DNA of 32,793 nt from Candidatus Heimdallarchaeota archaeon (GCA_030668875.1 DAOVER010000031.1:1-32793), one strand, 5' to 3'; shown: positions 8,353 through 16,490, counted from the stretch's first letter. Translations and numbers: made by a program. The notes: generated by a model not told the origin, from the sequence alone.

Positions 8353-9236
8353 ACTTTCGTCAGACTCCCTCAAATGTCACTCAACAATTTATGCATGAAA
8401 ATGATTCTATTTCCTTTTATAGCGGATTGAAATCGGTTTTTCTTCGTAATCTTAAGATATTGTGGCAGTATAAATTCACGATAATTGTTGGTTTTGTAAA
8501 TACGCTGATTGCAGCCTCACTTTTTTATTATATTTCTTTACTTGTTCCTCAGAATACAATTACGCAGGATGGATATGTAGCTAGTAGTGTTTCATTTATC
8601 TTTGCAGGGGCAATGATAGTTGATATCTCAACGAAAATTCTGATGAAATCAATGAATAGTTTCACTAGTGAGATGAGACAAGGAACATTTGAAACTCTAT
8701 CGTGTTCACCTTTTGGTTTGAAGAGATATTTTCTTTCAGAAATTTCATTTGAAGTTGTTTATGGTCTAATAATTTCGATAATGAACTATATTCCTGTATT
8801 TTTGATCTTTCCTCTCTTCGTAGGACTCAAAATTTCTTGGAGTTCGCTACTTACCCTATTATTGCTATTGATTTGTATTCTCATTTTCTTCTTCTCTCTA
8901 TCACTTCTCGTAGCAAATTTTACAATTTTAGTAAAAAGAGGGAGAGAGATATCTATGGTTGTAGTAGGTTTAATACATCTCCTCAGCGGTAGCCTTTTCC
9001 CCTTAGATTTATTTCCTCAATGGTTAAGAGTTATTGCTTACTTTTCACCGATGACAATAGCTGTTAGAGCATGTCGTTTGTGTTTATTTGGGGATGGAAT
9101 CATAACTTCAGATATAGTATGGATTGCGATTGTAGCACTACTATTAGGTTCAGTACTCATCATATTTCTATTCAATTTTACTTACAAAAAAATATACAAC
9201 AGGATCAGGGAAAAGGGGACAGTTCATGAATTCTAA
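8349..9236 (+). CDS. ABC-2 type permease, second of two
   Basis: A roughly 295-residue membrane protein of the same general layout as its upstream neighbour: a cytoplasmic N-terminus with LRNLKILWQYKFT, about six hydrophobic segments, the loop LSGSLFPLDLFPQWLR characteristic of ABC-2 permeases before the last helices, and a basic tail. With the ATPase (6411) and the first permease it completes a heteromeric ABC-2 exporter. The chosen start is TTG at 8349, which overlaps the preceding TGA stop as TTGA and lies 7 bases after the Shine-Dalgarno-like aaggtgg (8335-8341). TTG 8343 and ATG 8391 are alternatives. It converges on the hexulose-phosphate synthase gene with a 3-base gap. Cargo unknown. 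Confidence 0.83.
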   Translation: MNFRQTPSNVTQQFMHENDSISFYSGLKSVFLRNLKILWQYKFTIIVGFVNTLIAASLFYYISLLVPQNTITQDGYVASSVSFIFAGAMIVDISTKILMKSMNSFTSEMRQGTFETLSCSPFGLKRYFLSEISFEVVYGLIISIMNYIPVFLIFPLFVGLKISWSSLLTLLLLLICILIFFFSLSLLVANFTILVKRGREISMVVVGLIHLLSGSLFPLDLFPQWLRVIAYFSPMTIAVRACRLCLFGDGIITSDIVWIAIVALLLGSVLIIFLFNFTYKKIYNRIREKGTVHEF

Positions 9237-9239
9237 GAT

Positions 9240-9884
9240 CTAATTTAGAAGATCTAAAAACTCCTTAACTGAATGTAAAACATCTTTTGATTGCGTTATT
9301 GCCCTACCGATAACAATAATGTCTGCTCCATTACTGAGAGCTTTTGAGCTAGTCTTAAGATTTAATCCTCCAGCTACAGCAACAAGAGCTTTCTCATATT
9401 TACTCTTAATTTCTGCGATAATTTTCCAAGGATGTTCTCTATTTCCTTCTTGATCAATTCCTCTATGAAATAAGATTATTTCAGGTATTCTTGATAGCTT
9501 CTCTAACAACTGAACTGGATTTTCAACATTCATCAAATCTAGAATGATATCTATATTCATTGATTTTCCAGCTCTTAAAGAAGACTCAATTGTCTCTATA
9601 GAAGCCAATCCGCTAATAGCAACAGCGTTTGCTTTTTGAGTTTCTGCAATGAATACTTCAATTTCACCAACATCTAAAGTTTTCATATCAGCAATAATAT
9701 ATGTTTTAGGGTGATATTTTTTTAACTTCTTGACAATAGATATTCCTAAGCTTTTTATCAAAGGAGTACCTGCTTCTAAAAGGATGGATGTTGATTGAGG
9801 AATTTCAGATACTATCCTGTCAACATCTCTTTCATAAATTAAATCTAGTGCTATTTGTAGATAAGGGGGAGAACTTAATTGCAT
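9240..9884 (-). CDS. 3-hexulose-6-phosphate synthase-like protein (OMP decarboxylase superfamily)
   Basis: A 214-residue TIM-barrel protein matching 3-hexulose-6-phosphate synthase in length and motifs: ALDL (12-15), ADMKTLDVGE (65-74) with D66, K68 and D71 of the superfamily DxKxxD site, FHRGIDQE (139-146), VAGGLN (170-175) and the phosphate-binding VIGRAIT (191-197). In archaea lacking the oxidative pentose phosphate route, this enzyme runs in reverse, splitting hexulose 6-phosphate to ribulose 5-phosphate plus formaldehyde. The partner isomerase is not in the window. The ATG at 9884 directly abuts the TAA of the upstream ribonuclease gene, so translation is probably coupled. Keto-gulonate-phosphate decarboxylase is a close relative and a possible alternative. 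Confidence 0.83.
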   Translation of the reverse strand: MQLSSPPYLQIALDLIYERDVDRIVSEIPQSTSILLEAGTPLIKSLGISIVKKLKKYHPKTYIIADMKTLDVGEIEVFIAETQKANAVAISGLASIETIESSLRAGKSMNIDIILDLMNVENPVQLLEKLSRIPEIILFHRGIDQEGNREHPWKIIAEIKSKYEKALVAVAGGLNLKTSSKALSNGADIIVIGRAITQSKDVLHSVKEFLDLLN

Positions 9885-11243
9885 TTATACACCTATTAGA
9901 CGTGTTGGTGTATTCTCATTAATTAAGTTAGGTTTTGCTACATCTTTAACATATTCCACAATGAATTTTTGATTTCTCTTATCACCATGAACAAGAAAGA
10001 TGTTTTTAGCCCCAGAATCACCCATAATCTGCTTCAAACCGTCAACTGAAGTATGCCCAGAATAGGGGAATTTCATGATTTTAAGATTAAGATCAACATC
10101 CTTTTTCCTTCCATAATCCTCGAACAATGTTACATTTGTTGCACCATCATAGATTTTCCGACCTGTTGTTCCCTCAACTTGATAGCCAGAGAAACCCATA
10201 ACATTATTTTCATTAGATCCAAGTAAATCTAGATATGTATGAATTGGACCTCCTTCAATCATTCCTGAAGTTGTTACAATTATAGAGCCCTCATTACTTC
10301 CCGCAAGATATTTCCTTGACTGATGAGTTCGTTCTGATATTGATTTTACAGGAATCATATTCTGTTTTTCAAAGGGGCTGTTTAATCCAGCGTCTTTAAG
10401 GTTCTCTAAGAATCCTCTTGACACCCATTTTTCGCTAAGAAAGTGCTCAGTAATCATATTCATTGTAACTATCATTCCATCAATATAGATGGGGATGTCG
10501 TCTAAATCTTTATCTAAAGCAAGTGTTATCAGTGTTTCTTGTGATCTACCAACAGCAAAAGATGGCAAAAGCATCTTATTACCTTGTTCTGCTACTTGCT
10601 TTGCAAGTAACCTTAATCCAACATCTATTTTCTTTCTTTCAGGAACATATCTGTCTCCATTAGTTGATTCAGTTATAAGAACATCTACTTTTTCGTTTGG
10701 CAAGTCATAACCATCGAACATGGGAGTAACACGGTCATTAATATCACCTGTATACAAGATAAGTTGTCCTTCCCAGTCTAATAATATTTGAGCTGCTCCA
10801 AGAATATGGCCAGCATGGATAAATTCAGCTGTGATTCCATCAGCAACCTTGAATTTGTTATTATACTCTTTTGTACTAATTTTATGAAAAACTCTATCTA
10901 AATCGGATTCAGACCAGTGTCTTCTTCCTTCAATCTTCAAATGATCTAACCACAACCTGTAAGATATGTCTTTTGTGGGTTGTGTCATGTAATAATTCCC
11001 TCTATATCCCTCCTTTGATAATCTGGGTGTATATCCAGAATGATCAATGTGTGCATGACTGATGAGCACAGAATCTAGTTCTTTTGCAATATCGTGAACT
11101 CCTACTGGAGCTTTAGTTTTTTGTTTTGGTACGAGTTCTAAACCACAGTCTAAAAGTATTTTATGATCTCTATCGTGTATAAGAAAAGAACTTCTTCCTA
11201 CAAAGTCTGTGGCACCGTACGCTGTTATATTTATATCGTTCAT
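9885..11243 (-). CDS. Beta-CASP metallo-beta-lactamase ribonuclease, aCPSF2-like
   Basis: A 452-residue RNA nuclease of the beta-CASP group. The N-terminus ITAYGATDFVGRSSFLI resembles CPSF-type enzymes, and there are no KH domains, which separates it from aCPSF1. Zinc-site motifs are HAHIDH (63-68), HAGH (143-146), GDIND with D167, and H418 in VHGD. The beta-CASP insertion contains ITESTNGDRY (190-199), PSFAVGRSQE (226-235) and TTSGMIEGG (323-331), with motif-C H396 in YSGHTS. Relatives act as endo- or 5'-3' exoribonucleases in RNA decay and 3'-end processing. The ATG at 11243 follows ggtga (about 4 bases away). It is the first gene of a two-gene unit with the hexulose-phosphate synthase gene and is divergent from the Vps22-like gene. 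Confidence 0.92.
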   Translation of the reverse strand: MNDINITAYGATDFVGRSSFLIHDRDHKILLDCGLELVPKQKTKAPVGVHDIAKELDSVLISHAHIDHSGYTPRLSKEGYRGNYYMTQPTKDISYRLWLDHLKIEGRRHWSESDLDRVFHKISTKEYNNKFKVADGITAEFIHAGHILGAAQILLDWEGQLILYTGDINDRVTPMFDGYDLPNEKVDVLITESTNGDRYVPERKKIDVGLRLLAKQVAEQGNKMLLPSFAVGRSQETLITLALDKDLDDIPIYIDGMIVTMNMITEHFLSEKWVSRGFLENLKDAGLNSPFEKQNMIPVKSISERTHQSRKYLAGSNEGSIIVTTSGMIEGGPIHTYLDLLGSNENNVMGFSGYQVEGTTGRKIYDGATNVTLFEDYGRKKDVDLNLKIMKFPYSGHTSVDGLKQIMGDSGAKNIFLVHGDKRNQKFIVEYVKDVAKPNLINENTPTRLIGV

Positions 11244-11380
11244 TGTTTCACCGTTGTAAATATGTAGTAAAAATTGGTGTATTTTAAGTCATCAATTGTT
11301 TCTATTGATAAAGCTCTGTTGTTGATGTTTTATAAGGTTTTATTTCTACCTAACTAAGTTCAATTCAATTTGAATAATCT

Positions 11381-11388
11381 TTTATATT
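11381..11388 (+). promoter_or_regulatory. TATA box of the Vps22-like gene
   Basis: The sequence tttatatt is centred about 31 bases before the ATG at 11416 and no Shine-Dalgarno sequence intervenes. A short or absent 5' leader is expected. The rest of 11244-11415, between two divergent genes, shows nothing else recognisable. Confidence 0.5.
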
Positions 11389-11415
11389 ATAATAGCAAGT
11401 TTTTACTTGATAATA

Positions 11416-12150
11416 ATGGCCGATGAAAAAGATAAAGAAAATCGGAAAAAAAAACCAGAATTTCGATCTCAACTTTCTGATGCTTACAAATCTATGGACG
11501 ATGATCTTGTTAAAACTCAAAAAGATGACAAAGAGTCCAAACAAGAAGTACTTGTTAAGGGGATAGAGAAGATTGAAAAGAAAAATTTCAAGGAGTTATT
11601 AGCATCTAGGATGCTTGTAAACAAAGTTCTAGAAATCAGAAAGAAAGCTGGGATGTCTCAAACCATAGGTACAGCTGGCAAAGTTAAAACGCCTATAATT
11701 TTCGGTAAAGACGAATTCAAACAGAAACTAGCAAGAGAGTTATTAATCATAGGTAATGAAGAATTGGAGGACATTGGAGGAGCTATCACAATTGCTAACC
11801 TCATCGACTATTTCAAGGAAACAAGAGTTAACTGGAAAGTAAATGTTGGAGATATTCTAGATGTATTAAAGAAATTAGAAGAAAAAGAAATCATTCCTCC
11901 AAGAGTAGATATCGGAGAGGAAGATGTTTTGATTAGATTCAAACCAATTGAGATGTCAACAGATTTTCAAAACGTACTGCGATTAGCAACAGGTCTACCA
12001 TCTTTGTCAGTTGCAAAGGTTTCTTCACATCTAGATTGGTCAGTTGAGAGAGCACAAAGCACTTTGACTACAATGATGAAATACGATTTAGCCATCTTAG
12101 ATGAAGGTTCAGGAGAATATTACTTTCCAGGCTTAAGTGGTTTGAACTAA
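11416..12150 (+). CDS. Vps22/EAP30-like ESCRT-II subunit (winged-helix protein)
   Basis: A 244-residue soluble protein. A charged, probably coiled N-terminus (1-60) is followed by a helical segment and two winged-helix-like units. From residue 100, FGKDEFKQKLARELL, then EDIGGAITIANLIDYF, DILDVLKKLEEKEIIP and SSHLDWSVERAQSTL (203-217) follow the order and spacing of SNF8/Vps22: the GG-ITLEEL segment, the AIKKLK..GIIP segment, the ASLKWETERARQVL helix, and an ending AILDE...YYFPGL like the family's AWLDL...YWLPALF. In eukaryotes Vps22 pairs with Vps36 and Vps25 to form ESCRT-II in membrane remodelling; Asgard archaea encode relatives. The call is by eye on a short family. ATG 11416 is preferred over TTG 11407 because of the TATA spacing. 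The gene stands alone, with no other ESCRT genes in the window. Confidence 0.75.
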   Translation: MADEKDKENRKKKPEFRSQLSDAYKSMDDDLVKTQKDDKESKQEVLVKGIEKIEKKNFKELLASRMLVNKVLEIRKKAGMSQTIGTAGKVKTPIIFGKDEFKQKLARELLIIGNEELEDIGGAITIANLIDYFKETRVNWKVNVGDILDVLKKLEEKEIIPPRVDIGEEDVLIRFKPIEMSTDFQNVLRLATGLPSLSVAKVSSHLDWSVERAQSTLTTMMKYDLAILDEGSGEYYFPGLSGLN

Positions 12151-12225
12151 AACCACAATTAACATTTCTTTTGTTTAATTAAGCATAGCGTTGTTTAAGA
12201 GGCGCTTTTTGCATTTTACGAAGAA

Positions 12226-12233
12226 TTTATAAA
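12226..12233 (+). promoter_or_regulatory. TATA-like box upstream of the hairpin
   Basis: The sequence tttataaa is centred about 25 bases before 12254, the first base of the 12-bp hairpin, which is the normal distance to an archaeal transcription start. It sits downstream of the Vps22-like gene and is not followed by any plus-strand open frame. Confidence 0.35.
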
Positions 12234-12253
12234 CTTACAAGAGAGTGTATTTT

Positions 12254-12288
12254 GGCGAGAGCAAAAAAATCTTTTATTTGCTCTCGCC
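12254..12288 (+). ncRNA. Perfect 12-bp hairpin; candidate small RNA or two-way terminator
   Basis: The arms ggcgagagcaaa (12254-12265) and tttgctctcgcc (12277-12288) are exact inverse complements around an 11-base AT-rich loop. It lies in the 207-base space between the 3' ends of the Vps22-like and nucleoside phosphorylase genes. Just after it come repeated ccctcc units and a T run (12301-12305). A terminator serving both convergent genes is the plain reading. The GC-rich stem in AT-rich surroundings and the TATA-like box 25 bases upstream also fit a short independent RNA starting at the stem. Confidence 0.4.
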
Positions 12289-12357
12289 CTCCCTCCCTCA
12301 TTTTTGACTAATTCTTAAGATAGAAGGGTTGAAGGCAGGTTTTCTGATGATTTGTGT

Positions 12358-13194
12358 TTATTTTAAATTGATTTTCCTATACCAATGTTTCTTCTTTTCT
12401 CGTTGTTTTTCTTCATCCATTTCAGATAGTACTTTCACCGCGTAACTTGCTGCTTTAATCGCCTCTTTTTCTCCTTTTACACCAAATTCATTAGTAACTC
12501 TGTTTGCATAAACTGTACAAATTGCTCCCGCTCTTGCATTGAAAAGCTGACTTAAAGTAAAGATATGAGAGGCTTCCATCTCAAAATTCAGAACACCCAT
12601 TTTCTGAAGATCTGGGACAATAGTATCTGTTTTATTGATTTTATAATCGCTATAACCAGGACGGCCTTGTCCTAGATAAAAACTTGATGTTGATGCAGCT
12701 ATTCCAAGATGATACGTATATCCTAAATCCTCACAAGCTTCAATTAGAGCAAGAACAATTTCATAATTTGCCATTGCTGGATAATTTGCATGGACATAAA
12801 AGGAACTAGATCCTTCCATTTTTACAGCTCCTGTATTAATTATCATATCGCCTAATTCAATTCCATCTTGAATAGCTCCACAAGAGCCAACGCGGATAAA
12901 TGTGTCACAACCAATATTGAGTAGTTCTGTTACAGCTATTTCACACGCAGGTGTGCCTATTCCAGTTGATGTAACACTTATCGGTGCGCCTTTAATCTTC
13001 CCCGTATATGAATTAAATTGACGATGAGCTGCTACTAGTTTATGTTCATCCCATGTTTCTGCTATTCTTTTAGCTCGATCAGGATCACCTGGTAACAACA
13101 CAGGTCCTAGTAAATCACCCGGTTTACATTCTATATGATATTGTGTTCCCTCTTCAAAAACAGGTTTATCAGCTCTAACTTTCTTCTCTTCCAT
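12358..13194 (-). CDS. Nucleoside phosphorylase, uridine phosphorylase-like (PNP/UDP family)
   Basis: A 278-residue enzyme that would cleave nucleosides with phosphate to give a base and (deoxy)ribose 1-phosphate. Family motifs in order are LLPGDPDRA (33-41, phosphate binding), STGIGTPACEIAV (76-88), FIRVGSCGAI (99-108, ribose and phosphate site) and LNFEMEAS (202-209), whose Glu and Met contact the ribose. The NF-EMEAS form and RVGSCGAI are closest to uridine phosphorylase and hexameric purine nucleoside phosphorylase. An extra stretch with QGRPGYSDYK (176-185) occupies the base-recognition region, so substrate choice cannot be set. The basic C-terminal tail (EKKKHWYRK) is unusual. ATG 13194 is preceded by a T-rich TATA-like segment. 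Transcribed away from the membrane-protein gene's end. Confidence 0.88.
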   Translation of the reverse strand: MEEKKVRADKPVFEEGTQYHIECKPGDLLGPVLLPGDPDRAKRIAETWDEHKLVAAHRQFNSYTGKIKGAPISVTSTGIGTPACEIAVTELLNIGCDTFIRVGSCGAIQDGIELGDMIINTGAVKMEGSSSFYVHANYPAMANYEIVLALIEACEDLGYTYHLGIAASTSSFYLGQGRPGYSDYKINKTDTIVPDLQKMGVLNFEMEASHIFTLSQLFNARAGAICTVYANRVTNEFGVKGEKEAIKAASYAVKVLSEMDEEKQREKKKHWYRKINLK

Positions 13195-13241
13195 AGATTA
13201 TAGAGATATTACAAAAATAAAAAGATTTCACCTATCTATTT

Positions 13242-13982
13242 TTAGTATATTAGTTGTTTTTTTCTGCGTTTCTCAAGCTTGTTCACTAAAGGAATTATTA
13301 CCATAATTCCAGCAGTCACGTAGTAAATTAAGCATGATTTGAAAAGCGACACTCGACCCCATCCCTCAGTAATAGTATCATAAGTAACAAAGGTTTCATT
13401 TTCAAAAACTTGCATAGTAACAGCATTTGAAATAACATCTTGACCAAATGTCAAATCAAATTTTAACCACATTCTATATTCTCCCAAAGGCAATCTTGTC
13501 AGATTTGGTTCATTAAATAACATAGAATAGAAAGCAAAATCTAAGTTTATACCTGGTTTAATAACCTCTGTACCAACAGCTGGTAAAACTGTTGGACCAA
13601 ACAGATAGATATATTCATCATCACTTTGTTCAAAAATATCATCTACAACAACGTGGGAATTATAACCGGACAAATTGGTAAATGTTACATCTATACATGG
13701 ATAAAAAGTAAAAGAATAATTAGGAGTTCTTTCATATCTTGTTAAAACTGATGGGTTCCATATCTCTAGTGTTAATCTAAATCCAATATGTGTCTTCTCA
13801 TAACCAGGATCAGATAAAACTTCAGCTGGAAATGTTACTGAACTTATTCGAGCTTGTAATCTTCCATCCAATATGAGCCACGTGCCGATAGATAGCATTG
13901 TGACTATAATAGCAATATATGTTATTCTTTTTGCTCTTCTTAATCTTTTATAAGATTTATCGAGAACCTCAAATAAAGTCAT
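13242..13982 (-). CDS. Two-pass membrane protein with large extracytoplasmic domain, unknown function
   Basis: I do not recognise this 246-residue protein. A basic N-terminus (KSYKRLRRAKR) leads into a membrane segment (about 20-38); residues 40-210 look like an all-beta extracytoplasmic domain with several N-glycosylation-type sites (NYS, NLS, NLT, NET); a second hydrophobic segment (about 212-233) precedes a basic tail (KLEKRRKKQ). Both ends should therefore be cytoplasmic. It begins 8 bases after the stop of the HMG-CoA reductase gene, so the two are very likely co-transcribed. A role in the membrane or cell surface is a guess from topology and position only. Confidence 0.72.
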   Translation of the reverse strand: MTLFEVLDKSYKRLRRAKRITYIAIIVTMLSIGTWLILDGRLQARISSVTFPAEVLSDPGYEKTHIGFRLTLEIWNPSVLTRYERTPNYSFTFYPCIDVTFTNLSGYNSHVVVDDIFEQSDDEYIYLFGPTVLPAVGTEVIKPGINLDFAFYSMLFNEPNLTRLPLGEYRMWLKFDLTFGQDVISNAVTMQVFENETFVTYDTITEGWGRVSLFKSCLIYYVTAGIMVIIPLVNKLEKRRKKQLIY

Positions 13983-13990
13983 TTACATTT

Positions 13991-15262
13991 TCACCCTCTG
14001 TCAGTTCTTTCATTTTCAAGTATTTGTTTAGCTTTGTCATAGGTTACTGTTCCTCCCTCGATCAGCTTTTTAGCTACACTTTCTATTTCTTTTCCTTCCG
14101 CTCCGGCTGTCACAGCTATATTTCGTGCATGTAAAGTCATATGTCCTTTTTGTATGCCTTCAGAGACAAGAGCTCTTAAAGCGGCTAAATTCTGTGCCAA
14201 GCCAACAGCTGCGACAACGTTGGCGAATTCTTCAGAACTAGAAACACCTAGGATTTTTAAGGCAAGTTTGTAAGTTGGATGAACATTAATAGCTCCTCCT
14301 AGAATACCTAGAGATAATGGAATTTCCATAGAGCCAATTAAATCACCTTCAGCATTTTTCTCGTATTTTGAAAGAGATTTATAGATTCCGTCTTTAGCAG
14401 CATAAGAGTGAGCACCAGCTTCTATTGCCCTTGTATCATTACCTGTTGCATGTAAAACAGCTACAATACCATTCATAATTCCTTTATTATGAGTTGTGCA
14501 TCGATAGATATCATTATCAGCTAAATCGTAAGCATATAGAATGTTATTTACAACTTCTTCTCCACCCAAGGATTCTTTACTAAAAACAGCTGTTACTTTG
14601 ACAGTCCTTTTTGTAGCATGATTCGAGATGATTCTTAACAAAACTCTACCTTCAGTCAATTCTTCTACTTTTAACTTCAGAGCTTCCAACATAGTATTTA
14701 CTGCGTTAGCTCCCATTGCATCCTTAACATCTACAATTAAATGGATAAGCAAATAAGAATCTAGATTTCCTTTAATTGTTTTTAATTCTATATCTTTAGC
14801 TCCCCCTCCTAATTTAATTAAAATTTCATTTGTTGAGTTCGCAATATCAAGGAGTTCTGACTTGTATGCTATTAAACGCTGTTTTGATAACTCAATATCT
14901 TTCACATCACAAACCTGTAATTGTCCAATTGTGAAAGAACCTGAATATTCAGCATTAAAACCACCTTTCTTCCGAGCTATCTTTGCGGCATGACTTGCAG
15001 CTGCAACCACAGAAGATTCTTCTACAACCATAGGAACTAAGTAATCTTTTCCATTAACGATGAAATTTGTAGCTATTCCTAGTGGCAAGCAGACCATCCC
15101 TACAACATTTTCTATCATGATTTCAAATATCTCTTCAGCTGATTCTTTTCCTTGTAAAATAGAGATATCATGCTCTGAAAGAGATAGTATATCTGTAATT
15201 ATTTTTCTTCTCTCTTCAATTGTTTTGTTATAGAAGTCGGGAATTCTAGAACTGAGAGGCAT
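13991..15262 (-). CDS. hmgA: Hydroxymethylglutaryl-CoA reductase, class II
   Basis: A 423-residue enzyme that reduces HMG-CoA to mevalonate, the committing step of isoprenoid (archaeal lipid) synthesis. It has no membrane region. The sequence follows the class II (Pseudomonas mevalonii-type) pattern: ENVVGMVCLPLGIATNF (51-67), VPMVVEESSVVAAAS (76-90) with the catalytic Glu, KDAMGANAVN (180-189), HNKGIMNG with K260, GNDTRAIEA with D276 and GHMTLHARNIA (373-383) with H374. Class I archaeal enzymes differ in several of these segments. The length is almost that of the P. mevalonii enzyme (428). It follows the eS17 gene by 46 bases, with its own possible TATA-like aaacttttta segment, and is followed by a membrane-protein gene 8 bases on. 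Confidence 0.95.
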   Translation of the reverse strand: MPLSSRIPDFYNKTIEERRKIITDILSLSEHDISILQGKESAEEIFEIMIENVVGMVCLPLGIATNFIVNGKDYLVPMVVEESSVVAAASHAAKIARKKGGFNAEYSGSFTIGQLQVCDVKDIELSKQRLIAYKSELLDIANSTNEILIKLGGGAKDIELKTIKGNLDSYLLIHLIVDVKDAMGANAVNTMLEALKLKVEELTEGRVLLRIISNHATKRTVKVTAVFSKESLGGEEVVNNILYAYDLADNDIYRCTTHNKGIMNGIVAVLHATGNDTRAIEAGAHSYAAKDGIYKSLSKYEKNAEGDLIGSMEIPLSLGILGGAINVHPTYKLALKILGVSSSEEFANVVAAVGLAQNLAALRALVSEGIQKGHMTLHARNIAVTAGAEGKEIESVAKKLIEGGTVTYDKAKQILENERTDRG

Positions 15263-15308
15263 ATATAAAATAGAAAAATGGAGGTTAAAAAGTTTATTCG
15301 AAATAAAC

Positions 15309-15527
15309 TTACAATTCTTCTAAAACTTGGATTTTTTGATCCTTGAATTGTCTCATAATGCGGGTAACATATCCAGCGATTTGATTTCGCATTTTCTTTG
15401 ACATAGGAGTACAGACTTCTTCTACAACGTGTTTATTGTTTTGAAATTCTGTATTTAGTTGATCATGAAAATCTCTTACAATTTGTTTGGATAAGCGTTT
15501 TACTTGACTAGTTCGAATATTACCCAT
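15309..15527 (-). CDS. rps17e: 30S ribosomal protein S17e (eS17)
   Basis: A 72-residue protein matching archaeal and eukaryotic eS17 across its length: MGNIRTSQVKRLSKQIV at the start, then a central EVCTPMSKKMRNQIAGYVT, where the family has P-SKKLRNKIAGYVT. It is a small-subunit protein with no bacterial counterpart, so it places the window in an archaeon. ATG 15527 begins the family-typical MGxxRT sequence. A TATA-like ttaaatctt segment (15561-15570, minus sense) lies about 38 bases upstream. It sits between the KaiC-like ATPase and HMG-CoA reductase genes, all minus strand. Confidence 0.95.
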   Translation of the reverse strand: MGNIRTSQVKRLSKQIVRDFHDQLNTEFQNNKHVVEEVCTPMSKKMRNQIAGYVTRIMRQFKDQKIQVLEEL

Positions 15528-15603
15528 CTATTTCACTAATGTGAGCATTTGGCTATTCATTTTAAATCTTACGTTAAGCGATTGAAAAAGAAGAAGAAAA
15601 AAT

Positions 15604-16323
15604 TTAGAAATAGAACTGTTCTTCAGAGTAGACTTTGACCCCAGTAGATGTTATTTCAAAAGGCCTTTCAACCATTTCGTGTTTTAGACCTCTCATTTTC
15701 CGGATGTTTAAACTTCGAGTTGCTACATTGTTTTGAAATTCATAATTGAGAACAATTACACCTTGAGACATAAACTCCTCTACACCAAAACGTGATACAA
15801 CTCCTCCTCGCATTTCACTTGTTAGGATAGTTGTACACTCTAACGAAGACATAACAGCACTCAGTTTCAGTATTTGCTTTCTTATTTGTTGCTCCGACTC
15901 CATGGATAATGCTAAAGCTGTGATACTATCGATAACAACTCTTTCTGCTGAAGTTTTATCGATAATTTCTACTAACTGTGTAATAAGCTCGTCAACGTCA
16001 ACAGGTGTTTGATATTTCTCACTAGAACTTACACCTGCTCTAGGACTAAAACCATCTATCAATACCAATAAATTATCTTTTTCTAGTTCGCTCAAATTCC
16101 AACCAAAATTCTTACATTCCTCTCTTACATGTGCTGGGTGCTCATCAAAAGAGATGAAAATACCACTTTCTCCTCCAGCTACAATACCATGATATAGAAA
16201 TTGAAGTCCAAAAGTAGATTTACCAGCTCCAGCCGGTCCAGATACAAGAATTGTTCTTCCTTTAGGAATGCCTCCAGATAATATATTATCGAGACCAACA
16301 ATTCCAGTTTCTACGAGTTCCAT
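15604..16323 (-). CDS. KaiC-like RecA-fold ATPase, single domain
   Basis: A 239-residue single-domain member of the KaiC/RadA group. It starts with the signature GIVGLDNILSGGIPKG (7-22), then Walker A GPAGAGKST (29-37), FDEHPAHVREE with the catalytic-type Glu61, and Walker B RVVIDS (128-133). RKMRGLKHE (208-216) matches the KaiC C-terminal segment (R-MR---H). Archaea have many such proteins; a few act as signalling or motility ATPases, but the function of this one cannot be read from sequence. It is about half the length of cyanobacterial KaiC, with one ATPase domain. ATG 16323 has a TATA-like segment about 30 bases upstream. It lies upstream of eS17 with a 76-base gap. Confidence 0.9.
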   Translation of the reverse strand: MELVETGIVGLDNILSGGIPKGRTILVSGPAGAGKSTFGLQFLYHGIVAGGESGIFISFDEHPAHVREECKNFGWNLSELEKDNLLVLIDGFSPRAGVSSSEKYQTPVDVDELITQLVEIIDKTSAERVVIDSITALALSMESEQQIRKQILKLSAVMSSLECTTILTSEMRGGVVSRFGVEEFMSQGVIVLNYEFQNNVATRSLNIRKMRGLKHEMVERPFEITSTGVKVYSEEQFYF

Positions 16324-16441
16324 GATAAGATTTTGCTAATTTACCATTAAAAACTTTTCCAGTTCTTCAAACTTATTTGAGTGGGATGCAGAGATAGAAG
16401 AAAGAAGAAAAATAGAAATAGGGTAAAAAAACCACAAAATG

Positions 16442-16490
16442 CACAAGAAATTCACAATTAAATTTCGTAAGTATTAACTATTTTCTTGTG
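16442..16490. repeat. Inverted repeat around the stop codon of the PIN gene
   Basis: The arms cacaagaaa (16442-16450) and tttcttgtg (16482-16490) are perfect over 9 bp with a 31-base loop that contains the PIN gene's TAA (16474-16476). It may aid termination of the PIN gene. The remainder of 16324-16473 is A-rich and holds nothing else I recognise apart from the KaiC-like gene's promoter region. Confidence 0.3.

Noticed and set aside
9229..9258. Repeated agatct palindromes between the convergent permease and hexulose-phosphate synthase genes
   Set aside because: They can form only a 6-bp AT-rich stem and are largely inside coding sequence; too weak to call a terminator.
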